From: Stictocephala bisonia | Taxonomy: Eukaryota; Arthropoda; Insecta; Hemiptera; Membracidae | Length of the DNA: 64,000 nucleotides | NCBI GenBank assembly: GCA_035578905.1 | Contig: JAQJVL010000030.1 | Span: 373,159 to 437,158 of the forward strand | Direction: 5' to 3' | In this document: positions 36,776 to 49,220 of the stretch, piece by piece | Numbering within the stretch: position 1 is the first letter of the stretch | How the letters are laid out: each line of letters opens with the position of its first letter | Translations under genes and position numbers: made by a program | Notes under the pieces: generated by a model | What the model was told of the DNA's origin: nothing | The model's input: only the letters and a program-made list of their open reading frames with translations | Database searches by the model: none

Positions 36776-37159
36776 TACCAAATGTCAACGCTATAACTGC
36801 CTACCACTTGAATACGTGTTCAGTTACGAACCTTAGTTAGTTAGATGTCCTAAATGTAGGAGAGGGGGGTCGGCCGTCTTGGATCTGTTCTCCATGAGAT
36901 CAATGATAAAAATAATAGGACAATTATTGTTTACGTATTTTTTCAATAACATTATGTTTTCTATATTTCGTTATGTATGTGTTGTAATGGGAAATAATGA
37001 ATGCTAAGCGTATTTCATTTTTTTTATATTATAATATTTGGCATGTAAGAGCTTACAAATATTTGAAATGAAAACATCCAACAAATTGGATTAAAATTTC
37101 AAGAACTTATACGCACTAGGGGACAACCTAGACTCGCAGCGCTCTTTACATTTTCCCCT

Positions 37160-38046
37160 TCGGCCTGTGACTTTTGACTACAAAAAAATTAGGTTAACTG
37201 TATGACGTAAATCATAATATTAAATTAGTTTACATTATCTAATTCACATTACTTGCGTTGCTACCTATTTATTAGCATAAACACCCAATAATATTACTTA
37301 AGCCTATTTCAAACGTGTTAATTAATTTTATTTTTGTTTAATGCCTGATGATTAGTTAAATAAATAAAATATCTGCATTAGATTACCATTGAAACCATCA
37401 AGACCAGTAGAGCGGAGCTCTACAATTGAATGTGAATAAAGCAATGCTTATAACCTTCCCTTGTTGAAATTATTATATGAAAGACCTAACGTTCTCAATA
37501 TTACAAACACCTTTCTTTGCATTCTACAGCTAGGAAAACATTTCGGAAATCATTATTCATATTTGAACAGTTCTTACTTTTCCATTTATTTAAATATCTC
37601 TCCATTTTATTCTTATGGGCGTACTTTGAGGGCTCCTCCATGCCCTTCAGGGTAAAATATTAAAGAATTATGACCTAATTTTCCAAACTACGAACAGAGG
37701 CAAACATTTTGACACCTCAACCTTTTAATTGGTCAAGAATTTAATTAATTAAGAATACCATATTTAAATATGTCAATTTAATTTTATATTACGTTGTTAG
37801 GAGTATTTTTAATGTTAAGAAAACAAATGTAATACTAATCTTGAAAAATCAATCAATAAATAGTAGAGTAAAGGCCGATCTCCTTTCTAAATTAATTTAA
37901 CCAAGTTCCACCATAAACTATTAATCTATGCGGGGAACTCATCAGACAGAGTAAGGGGGAGAAAAACGCCATGTTAAAAAAAAATATTACAATAATAATA
38001 AGGGAGGGGTTGTATCGACAAAAAAATGGCTTCACGTATTATATAA
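37160..38046 (+). repeat. Dispersed repeat family, copy 2 (interrupted)
   Basis: It shares with the other two copies TTAGGTTAACTG, CACATTACTTGCGTTG, TAGATTACCATT, GAATGTGAATAAAGC, TTATTCTTATGG and ACGAACAGAGGCAA, and ends GGCTTCACGTATTATAT as in copy 1. About 260 bases (about 37742-38003) are inserted relative to copy 1. It is the most complete at the 5' side. Confidence 0.7.
37742..38003 (-). mobile_element. Insertion in repeat copy 2, with SINE family 2 body
   Basis: Relative to copy 1 this segment is extra. It contains, on the minus strand, CTCCCCCTTACTCTGTCTGA then GAGTTCCCCGCATAGATTAA, which matches the body of the tRNA-headed repeat at 38640-38838. The tRNA-like head is not present here. 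Confidence 0.5.
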
Positions 38047-38099
38047 GGATTTAAAACGTTATTATCAGCGTTTCAAAGAGGCCATGTTGTTGTGCTTTT

Positions 38100-38500
38100 T
38101 TTGAGAAAACACATTGTCTAAGCGAGTTACTTGTGTAAATCTTCTGCCTAAAACTGACCGCTTAAGTATTTTACGTGATTCGAATTCTAGAAGTCGCATG
38201 ACATATACCTTCTTCAACGTGTTAAACAGTTCACGATTGATAGGACAAGTGTACTGGACATTCTACACGTCCGTTAAGTACAGAATTGAATTTGACTTCC
38301 ACTATGTAGATGGTTCCAGTGGCCCGGGCTCGGGGATTGGCCGGTTCACCTTGGCTGCCGTACAGCTGCGACGACAACGGTGGGTCGATCCTTCCTGCCC
38401 ACTGGGCCATCATCATCAAGGATACATATCCACTTGCAAAAAACATTACGTCACCAAAAATACTCTGTTATTATCTTTACGACCAATGTATTACGTGTAA
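38100..38500. other. Block of unknown origin with overlapping open frames
   Basis: A 128-codon plus frame (38114-38500) and a 71-codon minus frame overlap; around 38310-38400 the sequence is GC-rich, with GGCCCGGGCTCGGGGATTGG at its core. Neither product has a motif I recognise. Because both strands are open, I do not call a gene. Confidence 0.35.
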
Positions 38501-38639
38501 ATAGTCTTTAAATCCGTAAGTGTGCCGTGCTCAATTTCCACGCCACACCTCAGAAATCGGAGAGGGTTAAGGCTACACCGAAACCTTGGATTATACTGTA
38601 CAACAATTCATAACTTAAATAACGTAGCTTTTTTATAAA

Positions 38640-38838
38640 AGGAGATACTGGTCTTTTTTACTTTACTCTGCCCATACCCCAAGGACTATTGGTCTGTGTG
38701 GGGAACTTCTTCAAGAGTAAGGGGGAGGAATCAGCTCAGTACAAGGTAAATATTACTGATAAAAACTTCCTGTCATTGTCAGGATTCGAAACTGCGCTAT
38801 TTCAAAATCCGGAGACCACTCAGCTACCAACTGGCTCT
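38640..38838 (-). mobile_element. tRNA-derived SINE, family 2
   Basis: Minus strand: A box GGTAGCTGAGTGGT (38815-38828) and B box GTTTCGAATCC (about 38780-38790) at tRNA spacing, then a body with CCTCCCCCTTACTCTTGAAG and AAGTTCCCCACACAGACC. The body recurs at 37905-37980. Its head and body differ from family 1. No target duplication was identified. Confidence 0.65.
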
Positions 38839-41800
38839 CTAAAACGCACTTTAACTTTTTACTAACCCACGCAAAATCACTTTCAGATGCATACGTTAAG
38901 ATGAATTTTCAATTTATGTTGATGACACAATTTATTGTGCTGTATTAAAAACATTTCATACTAGCCGACAAGAGCGGCTGAACATTGAGAAGATACTCAT
39001 GAACATAATTTATAAGTAGATCTTCAGTATTTGCTGCTTCTACCCACCATGTACCAAGAAACTGATCTGTGAAGCGTGTATTCAGCACTCAGTGTTACAG
39101 AAGGAAGCTTGCTGTTAGTATGCGTATGCTTTAAAAACGAGTCGCTTTACAAGCACACAGTTTACAAATACAACTCCTGGTGGAAAAAGAAAATTTTAAA
39201 TTATGTTGTAGGGACAGAAAAACGTACTGCTCAGAGTTTTGCATGGTAGCCATTGCGCAAGATATTAAATTGCGACCTGTAGTAGGCGGGAACCCTGTAG
39301 GGACCTTGATGGTGCGAGCAATGCACGCTTCATTTCCTGTTTTCATGAATAGAAGCCTGATTGGCCTATCGCTCTGAAGCAAGAAATAACATGACGTCAT
39401 TTACCTACCACACTTAGAATAAACTAGGAACAATAAAAGTTAATTTCAAACAATTGAATAAGACATGTACGCCAACAAGGAGGAATTACTGTTACGTATA
39501 AAATATTTTAGAATTAAATAGGACTAACAGCAATTTATTACAGATTGTTATCATCTGACGTAACCTCATCGTGGTTAGTGGAGATCATGCCACAACTGAT
39601 TGCCAGAGAGGAGTGCCCCGGGGGAGGACATCTGCATGTGCGCCAGTGAAGGGTGGCGTAGGTCACCTGGAGAAAGTGCAGGTTTGCCCGCAGACCGATT
39701 GATTGCGCAACACTTTCACTATTTACTGGCTCACAGATACCGATAGGCAGACAAAGAACGATTCCACTCCATTCGTATCACTATATTCGGTAATAAGTCA
39801 CTCTGAAAAGGCGAATTTTATCTATGAGTAAAAAACGAAAATTTATTACAATATACTGTGGCAAAAAAGATACAAATATTACTGCGATCCATTTCAGTAA
39901 ACCATAATACCGGAATATTCACAAAGAAACCTCCCATAATACTTTCACTTTTGCTTACTTGTGATTGGCAGAGGACATTACTGGAAGATCACTAAAGTGA
40001 CAAGCCTGCTTGACAATCCTATGAGGGGATAAATTTTCTTCATAAGTAACGGGAAGATTAAAATCTTAAAAATATAAGTAAGGAACAACCAGCTATGTGA
40101 TTGCGGAGCTGAAACTCAAATTATTAATCCCACACAGTTAATGGTTGCCTTCTGCATTCTGTATGGGTTAGTATTCGTTCAACTGGAGAAACGGAAGTTG
40201 AGTGGTTGCGAGTTTCGCAATTAATTTTGTGGCGGCAGATGTTAACACGAGGACACAAAAATGTATTGTAGTTTTTATTTTTAGCATTTCACTTTTTTTC
40301 AATTAGGATCACTCCTTTTTTTTATTCAGCACCAGATTGTTTCGAGCAAGTGCCGTGGCTCGCTAACACGGGGACTTGTGGCCATGCATGCATCAACCTT
40401 GCATTCAGTGTTCAATTGTAACAAAATGACATCACATACGACGCAACTGTTTATAAAGGTTTAAGTTGGAAATGAAACAAACCTCATAGTAATGTAAATA
40501 TTGGGTTTTATAAAACGCCATTTCTTGAGATTGCGTTACTATATAGGCCTACACGATAGCACTAGCAGCACAAAATAAAAATACTTTATTTTATTTGCTA
40601 GTACAGATCTATAAGAATAATTAATGATTGCATCATCCTTAGATTACTGTATATAAGTAAGTTCTGTACTCGTAAGCCTTCCTCCTGCACGATGGATAAT
40701 GGTATGAGAGGCATGGTCTCTTACAGTAATGAAACAACCTATCTAAGAAAACACAAACTGGATAAAATTTCAGCCAAAAATATCAACCAAGATCAGCTAA
40801 TTGTATGAAAACTAAATGAACAGCGTTAGTGGTACTTTTTATCGTGTGTGCTAGGGTGGGGGAGAAGAGGGTCAATGTGAGAGGGCAAAGAAAGAGACGG
40901 AGACACTCCAGCCATCTCACTCGCGCTCTACGATCGTGGGGAAAAACTTGCCCAGCATTTTCATGCCCAGTACAGATCTACGACAACGTTTATGGGTGTC
41001 TTCACTCCACAAGACGTGTTCTTCTTAGAGAGTTTGTGTATTCATTGCTGTCAGACACAAAGTCGAGTCCCTTACTCGTTTTCACCCTCGAGCGTGACAG
41101 TCGCATCATCATGGAGGTGAAGTACAAAAATTAGATTTCGAGGAATACGAGCTCACACTGAATGAAATCCAATTCCTTTTTTTTACTAAACACATTTTTT
41201 CATGTTTGTCGAAAGCTGAGGCAGACTGCTTTTGTTGCATCTGTATATTTAAGTCAGTGTGGCCATTTATAATTGAATTATTCGGTAATTGTCTACTTCA
41301 TAAAGTTGTTTAGTATCCTATACATATCGCAGTCTGCTTGTACATTAACCAAATTAACCCACTTGGTCCACAAACGGACCATAGAGGCGTATGCAGTGAT
41401 TGTCTGGACCCAACTAACGTACTAAACATTCATTTACTTCAAACTGAATGTAGACATCAACCAGTGGGAAATAAACAATACGAGCTGCAAACATTCAAGT
41501 CGGAGACTGGAAAACAAGTTGAAAATCTTCTCTCAAGCAAGAATAACAAGATTAATTTGAATTAGCGAACCGAAGAGTAGAATCAGATGTAGCTAGAATA
41601 ATTAAAAGGGTTTTCTCTCTTACGTCGTGTTTGGAATGTTACAAGTATAATTTATTCGTCTTACCTTCCCGTTTGACTGGGATTTTCATTATTACAATTT
41701 AACACTACTGCATATACTGTACGAATTATATACGAATTATCGACGGTCTAAGACGTTTGTTCCTTAAGTTGTATGGCCTTTTATAAATACTTTTTAACAA

Positions 41801-42018
41801 ATTATGCCACGAATTATACAACTTATAAATGCGAAATACAACACACTTATTTGTCATGCAACCTCCACGAAATTTAGATGTTGTATCATAGAGGCGCGCC
41901 AAGAAAGTGTGGTCCAAAAACCACTTCCTAAAGTGTAAAAACAGCCCTAAGAGTGGACCATTGTCTACCATAACAACAACATTATCAGTATTGCTTAAAA
42001 TACACAAATACCACACTG
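38839..42018. other. Unassigned sequence, 3.2 kb
   Basis: Open frames on both strands at 39131-39400 and single frames at 40829, 41338 and 41726 have no recognised domains. Nothing else is supported. Confidence 0.55.
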
Positions 42019-42186
42019 CCGGCGTGGTGGCTCAGTGGCTATTGCTTCAGACTGCGGAGGGTAAAGTCCAAGATTCGAATCCCCACTGAGCCAACGGTCG
42101 ATACTTCACTTGTTGAATAAACTTTACGCACAGCCCTGTATAGGCCCATGTGAACTGGTAAGTGAAGTTTTCTTTTTTTTTTTTTT
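42019..42186 (+). mobile_element. tRNA-derived SINE, family 1, best-preserved copy
   Basis: A box GTGGCTCAGTGGC (about 42026-42038) and B box AGATTCGAATCCCC (42071-42084) at tRNA-like spacing, followed by GAGCCAACGGTCGATACTTC, TTGTTGAATAAA and TAGGCCCATGTGAACTGG, ending in T14. About 168 bases, a normal SINE length. Other copies lie at 32243-32395 and 55320-55450. It would be transcribed by Pol III and mobilised by a partner LINE. Confidence 0.85.
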
Positions 42187-44032
42187 AGAAAAAAAAACAT
42201 TCAGAAAAAAAACACTCAGTAGTTTTACTTAAAATTAAAAGTAAATTTGTTATTTGTTTACTGTAAATATAGCATGTATGACCTAATTAATGTTAATATA
42301 GTGACGAGTCACAGACGAATGCAGAAGGCCGAGCATGGTAAGTAACGACATTGTCACGCGATGCGTGCAGAAGAGCCTCCTATGTATTTGATCATACATC
42401 GACATTCATAAGATCGTCAACATGAATTTTAACCTTAGGACCTTGTCGTGTACATGTACAGAAATCATGTACATGACTTCTAACACAATTCAATTTAATA
42501 TCAGACTTGAAAATACGATGTTATCATTAAAATACGTAAATGCAGATTAACACGTCTTGCATTAAACGGCGAGAATATAGGGAGAATAAACAATAAAAGT
42601 GAATGCACAAGATATTCGATAAAATACTTTAATCGTTTTATTATTTAAAAGTTTTATGCTATTTATTACTATTGACACTGTGCGAAATAAATGGTCAAAC
42701 CACAGCTGTAGTGAAAATACACAACTAGTTTGACAGGCATCCGTAACAGTTTGTCAAGGTGTAATCAAATGCAATCAGGTCTTTGACAAATGATATCGAT
42801 AAATTCAAAATCAACAGACAGACGCACTGACACGCGCGCACGTCCGCGGTGGGTGTGTAGGGTGTGTGGGAGGGACAAGGTCGCCGTGCCCCCCCCCCCC
42901 GTGTGGTGCAACGCTATCTACGCGACACGAGCATAAAACTCCACTTAATTTCAATTTGCTACGCGCGTGACCATTTAACTTCTTTAGAAAAATGAGTGGT
43001 GAACAACAATTAAACAAGTGGTTTGGCAGAGTGTATAAACTATTATTAACTTATTATAAAGCAGCTAAGAATTAAATTAAGACACTCAGTTCACACGTAA
43101 GAGAAAAAGGGCCATAGTTTCCTAGATAAAGTCAGTAAACTCTCTGGTTTCATTCTTGGAAAGTTTGGAATACAGTAAAAATAAAAATTCAATATCATCC
43201 ATACGAAAAAGCCTACTAATAATAAATAATAATAACAAAGTAGTAAAATTATAAGGGCAATAAAACACTGTTTGAAAAAATGCGAAAGGATATCTCAAGC
43301 CGGTCGAAATAGATGTGATGTTTCTCTCCACATCGGAGGGAAAAATACCTGTTTTAAATGGGAATGACCAATGCGGGTTTGACCGACTAAGCGTAAAACA
43401 AAGTAAACACTCAGTTATTACAAATCACATCAACTCAGTTGTACAGCAATCCGTTGCCATTGAGGGTTGTGTGATGAGTTGCAGCAGGTAAGCAGAGTGT
43501 TCAGCCGGATAGACGGTTCTTCTCTCTACACACGTTACACTTTCACGGATTGCGCCATCCGTCCAGGCCGGATCGTCAGACGCCACAAGTAGATTTGCAA
43601 CAATGCCTTTATAATACCCGTGACACAAGCAATCCGATCTGCCTTGTGCGGTTAAACTGTTTCATCTACTTGATACCTTCACACATAGAATAAGTATTAT
43701 TTTTACGGCACATATACTTAAATCTCCAGGAAGGGTATTTTATTTATTTATTAGTTCTTCAGATGACGACGGTGAAGATATGGGCGAATATGGATTTGGA
43801 ATGAGTGAGATGAGTGTTTATGAGTGAATTAAGTCTAAGGCCGACAATTCCTCAGAAAGTGTCCTTAATTAGTAGCCCAATGACAAATGAACAGCCGGTG
43901 GTTATCAGCTGATCACTTCCAAAATGTGTCATGACTCTGATTGGGATCGAAATTTATTGAAAAAAAAAAAATACTTTAATAAAGAGGCAAAGTTAGGACC
44001 ATTAGGTCTTCTCTTACGCTTAACCTCATTTC
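42187..44032. other. Unassigned sequence with a GC- and G/C-run-rich patch
   Basis: 42830-42905 holds CGCGCGCACG, a G/T-rich run and C13. A minus-strand frame at 43425-43628 is open but unrecognised. Otherwise no feature. Confidence 0.5.
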
Positions 44033-44105
44033 CCACGAGACCGAAGGCCGAGTTCCCCAGCGAGGGCAGAGTTACCTAGCGAGGCCGTAAGCCGAGCCGC
44101 CCTCA
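44033..44105. repeat. Short degenerate GC-rich repeat
   Basis: ACGAGACCGAAGGCCGAG, GCGAGGGCAGAG and GCGAGGCCGTAAGCCGAG follow one another with 30-35 base spacing. It looks like a small decayed minisatellite within an element. Confidence 0.45.
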
Positions 44106-44873
44106 CAAGCATAGTAAGGGTTGGCACGCAAGGCATGCAGGGGTAAACACATATGGGGTATCAATGTCGAGGCACTTCCCGGGGTTCTATCCCCATTATG
44201 TGTATACTTGAATTGCATATGACAAACCTAACGGGCTAACTTCATATGTACAACGCTGGACTTCATATGTACAATACTACCAACAAATGTTATTGAAGCA
44301 GAATTCAGTTGTAACAATACTAAAGAGTTTGGATTATCCGGTTTAAGTCCTATTCTTAATTATGGTTTCTTTCCATAGTTATGCAACTAATCCACAACCA
44401 TCATTCAGTTTTCCAACATTAAAAGCGTTTTAAAGATGAAATTACCTCTCTAGATATCAGTTTAAATTATGTTCATTCACAATCTATATCTAGCAGATAG
44501 TCGCAAACATTAATCAATTAAAAACAGTAATTTATGAATGGAGAAGACTGAAATCTTGGATGATGGCAGAGGTTGACTCTCAGAAAACACATAGTGGGAG
44601 TAATCAATAGAAGTACCTTCTAATCCCTTCTAAAAGTCGACTCAATGCTGTATACATACATAACAGTTTTAAATATACATTTTTATATACTGTACATTCT
44701 CTAATAGTAGTTATATAAGGAACATCCTTAAGATGAGGTTTCAACTTGTTAGCTTTCCAATTAATGATATTGCATAAAATATGCTTAAAATAAAAACAAT
44801 TTTATACTGTTTGTAAATTGACAATTTAAGAAGAATTTCACAACGGATTTTTAACCATCTTGTTTGTAAAAGC
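44106..44873. other. Unassigned sequence
   Basis: No supported feature. Confidence 0.6.
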
Positions 44874-45497
44874 AAAATAAATAATAATAGTAAAAGTAAG
44901 TAACACTGTAGTTTTATCACCACTAGACAACATCGAACAGTTTGAATGAAAGTAAACAGCGGTATTGTTATTAACTGTTCACGCACAGTTGAAGTCTATT
45001 ATAAATAATAATAGTAAAAGTAAGTAACACTGTTGTTTTATCACCATTAGACAACATCGAACAGTTTGAATGAAAGTAAACAGCGGTATTGTTATTAACT
45101 GTTCACGCACAGTTGAAGTCTATTATAAATAATAATAGTAAAAGTAAGAAACACTGTAGTTTTATCACCATTAGACAACATCGAACAGTTTGAATGAAAG
45201 TAAACAGCGGTATTGTTATTAACTGTTCACGCACAGTTAAAGTCTATTATAAATAATAATAGTAAAAGTAAGTAACACTGTAGTTTTATCACCATTAGAC
45301 AACATCGAACAGTTTGAATGAAAGTAAACAGCGGTATTGTTATTAACTGTTCACGCAAAGGTGAAGTCTATTATAAATAATAATATTAAAAGTAAGTAAC
45401 ACTGTAGTTTTATCACCATTAGACAACATCGAACAGTTTGAATGAAAGTAAACAGCGGTATTGTTATTAACTGTTCACGCACAGTTGGTCTATTATA
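44874..45497. repeat. 124-bp tandem repeat, five near-identical copies
   Basis: ATAATAATAGTAAAAGTAAG recurs at 44881, 45005, 45129, 45253 and (with one change) 45377. Units differ by only one to three bases, so the array is young or strongly homogenised. An open frame on the minus strand over the first unit is incidental. Confidence 0.97.
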
Positions 45498-45576
45498 TAT
45501 TCTGATTACTTTTATGGCCTTCAGATACCGCGTCTTGAGCTACAATCGCTAACCGTACCATAAATATAACTAAAAC

Positions 45577-46225
45577 ACAGGGTGAGTTACCCCCTAACTT
45601 GTTTCCACAGTTCATAGGCTATTTGCTTTTTGAATATACCGTTAAATTAATACTAACCCAAACTATATTTAGAGTGTTTCGATCTTATGAGAGATCACTT
45701 GGGGTCCAAATATGTGTACTTGACACAGTCATTTCAGGCTGAAACGGATAGTGCAATTAGAATTTAAAAAGGTTGTGTTGTTATTTAGTTATTTTATTTA
45801 GTATATTTTCCTAATTAAAACTGATAAGTCATGTTTAAAACAAAAAACAAAGTAAAAACACAAATCTACTTTTCTTTTAGCCATCACAAAACAGTTTTAA
45901 TTTAGAAAATAGATAGGCGATAACAATGAAATAAAATAGCAAAATGATAACTACAGAACGGTAAATCCTTTTACCATTCTGATTGCACTATCGTTTTCAG
46001 ATTGCAATGATGTTAAATGACATGACCACGTTTCCATTTTTTTTTTTTTTTAATATTTCGAAGTTGACTCCTAGATCTTGGACCCTAAAGTGATCTCTAA
46101 TAACATCGAAACAATCTAAAAAAGATGTAGCGTGGGTTAATTAGTTTACTGGAATATTCAAAAAGCAAATCATTTATAAACTGCGGAAACAAGTTAGGAG
46201 TTAATTGACTTAAAACTCACCCTGT
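45577..46225. mobile_element. 649-bp nonautonomous element with long TIRs
   Basis: The left end begins ACAGGGTGAGTTA and the right end is TAACTCACCCTGT-like in reverse, with arms of about 130-148 bases (45577-45709 and 46078-46225). Shared stretches include CTAACTTGTTTCC, TTTGCTTTTTGAATAT and AGAGATCACTT. TA follows the right end. ACAGGGTG ends with TA targets are common in IS630/Tc1/mariner-type elements, so I infer a MITE of that group. The arms have diverged, so it is old. Confidence 0.75.
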
Positions 46226-49220
46226 ATATACTGAAGAACTGTAAACATACAAACTTAAAATTACTTCAACAAAATACTTGTCCTATTAAATACATTTATT
46301 TATTATTTACGTATAATTGTAATTTAAACATTAGGTGAACATAGGTGAGTTCCACAGTATTCCATGCTTTTCAGAGAACGCAACTATGAGCCTCAGTTAC
46401 CTTGCAGTATCAACACACTTGGCTGCAAGAGTACACGGAGCAACAGCCCCGTGGATTACCATCCAGAAAATTACATTAGCAAATGACTATAGTAAATAAG
46501 GATTAGTGAATTTACTAATAAATCAAAATTTTATTATAACTGCATTTTACAGATACAAATTGTACAGCAAGAAGCAAATTTACAAACACGACAAATAATA
46601 AACGAACAACTAATAAACGTATCATTTCCATTATGGTAAACTATCTCACGGAAGTTGTGCAGGCTGTCGAAAGACGCTTGTGAAACCCCCGTGGGCAGAC
46701 GTAACCCCGTTCAAATCCACTCGCCCACCGGGTCGTTAAATGTTTCTAGGAATCGTTAAAAATCTGTCTACAACTTTTAATTATCTCGTTATATCGGCCA
46801 TATAGCCCAAGTGCCAGAGGGCGGACCACTTTAACAGCGACTGCTGAGCCCGCCATCGCGTATCAAAGACATTAAACACAAAACACATAAGACGGTTGCT
46901 TTAAAATTGGATTAAACAGGTTTGTTGATGGATATGAACACCCAAATTGAAAATCTCCAGTTTACCACGAGGTGATATACAGACGGACACTAATAATCAA
47001 TACACGCTAAAATCTCTGCATCGTTCCAATTTCTGCAGCAGGCAGAGCATGCTAGGTGTATAGTTTCTTTCTTAAACACTGTAAAATATGAAAAGCGAAA
47101 AATAATTTTAACCGTTAAAAAACACACAACAAATATATACATGAAGACTTGCGTAGATAAGAAGACAGTTGTAGGCTACAGGCAACCTGTGGATTTACTA
47201 ACGCGATTTATAAGGGCGTATTCTTTCTTAACGTCCGTCTCACTCACACGTGCGTGTACATTTACTCTACAGTCTTTCTAAAAAGAAATACTGTAAATAC
47301 AAAATGTATAAAAATTAAATGAATTTAATTAATTGTGCTGAAATAAACGTTACGAATTAGCATAAAATATAAATAGCTTAAAGTTAAAATGTAAAAATAA
47401 TAAAGTCGAGTACTTGTACTTCAAGAAACGAAGAAATATTATCGTTTTCAACCCAATCCAGAGAGTTGTCCGTACTAAGCTTACAACGACCTTCCGAGAA
47501 CCTTGATCAACCAAATAAGAAAAAACATAAAATTAGAAGACTGCCTGGACAAATATTTGTTCACTATAATGTGAAATAAGAATTGCAATGTTGTTTGGTC
47601 AAACAGTACCTATTTAGAAAACTAGTAAGTAGCTTTTCCTTCAATATCAGAGAATGAAAATAATAAAGGTATATATTATGTATTTTTACTGACACCATTT
47701 CGACCAAAATCTAATCAAGACGTGTTGATATTCGTGACCACGTACGGGCTTGTCTCAATTCCCTTACGTAAACTATTCAACGTTAAGGGTTAGGTAGTCT
47801 GAAGAAGAAGATGTGATTTTAGTTAGGCATTGGTCATTGTGCAACACCGAGCGAATAACATGCTTGGTAGAAGCCATATTTCCTCTAATATATTTCATTT
47901 TAGTCTTGAAATTAATAAGATTGGAGTTTGTTACAACTTACAAATTTACTTTGACAACAAGAACATATGTGTAAAAATTTAAAATAATAACATCATGTCT
48001 AATCAATTGCATATTGTGAATGATACTTTTCACAACAGCCAACCCATAGAGAACATCAATATTAAATGAGCCTTCCATATCTACCAAACAATAATACGGC
48101 GACATTTGTCAAAAACTACAGTGACACACGAACAGTTCGTAACAACAAAGTTGAAAAGATATGACGGAGGTGTCAATATTTATGAGGAGTTGGCCAAGTT
48201 ACGTCGTGACATCGCCATTAACCAGGAAGTCTCGACACCTGTCAAACCACCAACACAACAGAATCACTTCTGTGACGGAACGTGGAACTTGGTACCCACT
48301 TGACACGTATCCACGACATGCCGAGTGCAGTTATTGGGAATACGAAAAACGAACTTCACATTAAACTTATCGCGTCTTGTCACAACTGTCCAGATACACT
48401 ACAAATATTTGCGATCAAATACAGAAGTTATTTGAAATAAAGCATCTCGAACATAATATAAATCTTAATATTTACTTAATTTAAGAAAAGTGTACTTTGT
48501 ACAAATAATTTTTCTAAAATTATCCATGATGAAAAATAAAAAATTAAATGAAATAACTACATTAAGGAATAATCCTTATAAATCCGAAGCCTCATAAATC
48601 ATTAGAGATAGGCCCAGTGCCTGTATGACTTTCATGCAACAAATTGAGTCCAACAGATACTATACGGTGTTTTTTTCTCTCTATTCAAATAATAAGGGAA
48701 CTTTTTGAAACTTAATGATATAGATGGTGTACCATACTATGCATTCTGAAACATTAGGAGATATACTCATATATATCAAATACATTCTAATTCTTCTCTA
48801 ATGTTTTTGGAAATAGCTGTGCACAAAATACTAGTCTTTAAACTTCAATTTGAGATAATTAGAAATATGTTTACTGTAAATACTGTCGTGATGTAGCGAT
48901 AACAATCAAGAAATGTAATGAAGAAATTGTATAGACCAAGGTGGTTCTAATGACACTTGGATATCACTACGCTTTCCAGGTTAAGTAATGTGTCCAAATC
49001 TGTAGTAGCAATAAAGTCGCCGACGAGACAGCTGTACAATGGTGAGTGTGGGCGAGACAATGGACCATGAATCGCGGAGACAATGCATTTGAGGGACCAA
49101 CACTATAATTATAGTGATCTGTCATGGCCTTTGACACCCAACGCCCACACTGGCAAGGGTGGAACGATGGATTTTTGCACGTCATCGACAGGATCAGACG
49201 AATGCACGTACATGTTACTT
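46226..49220. other. Unassigned sequence, 3 kb
   Basis: Overlapping short plus frames at 48106-48364 include NIYEELAKLRRDIAINQE, which is protein-like but unrecognised. A lone B-box-like motif lies near 46710. No feature is supported. Confidence 0.5.

Noticed and set aside
39131..39400. Overlapping open frames on both strands
   Set aside because: No motif, and both strands open in a short block is weak evidence for coding.
43425..43628. 67-codon minus-strand open frame
   Set aside because: Protein-like composition but unrecognised and isolated.
46700..46735. GTTCAAATCC motif resembling a tRNA B box
   Set aside because: No cloverleaf can be drawn and no A box is present upstream.
48106..48364. 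Two overlapping plus frames including EELAKLRRDIA
   Set aside because: Too short, unrecognised, and overlapping in different frames; no exon borders seen.
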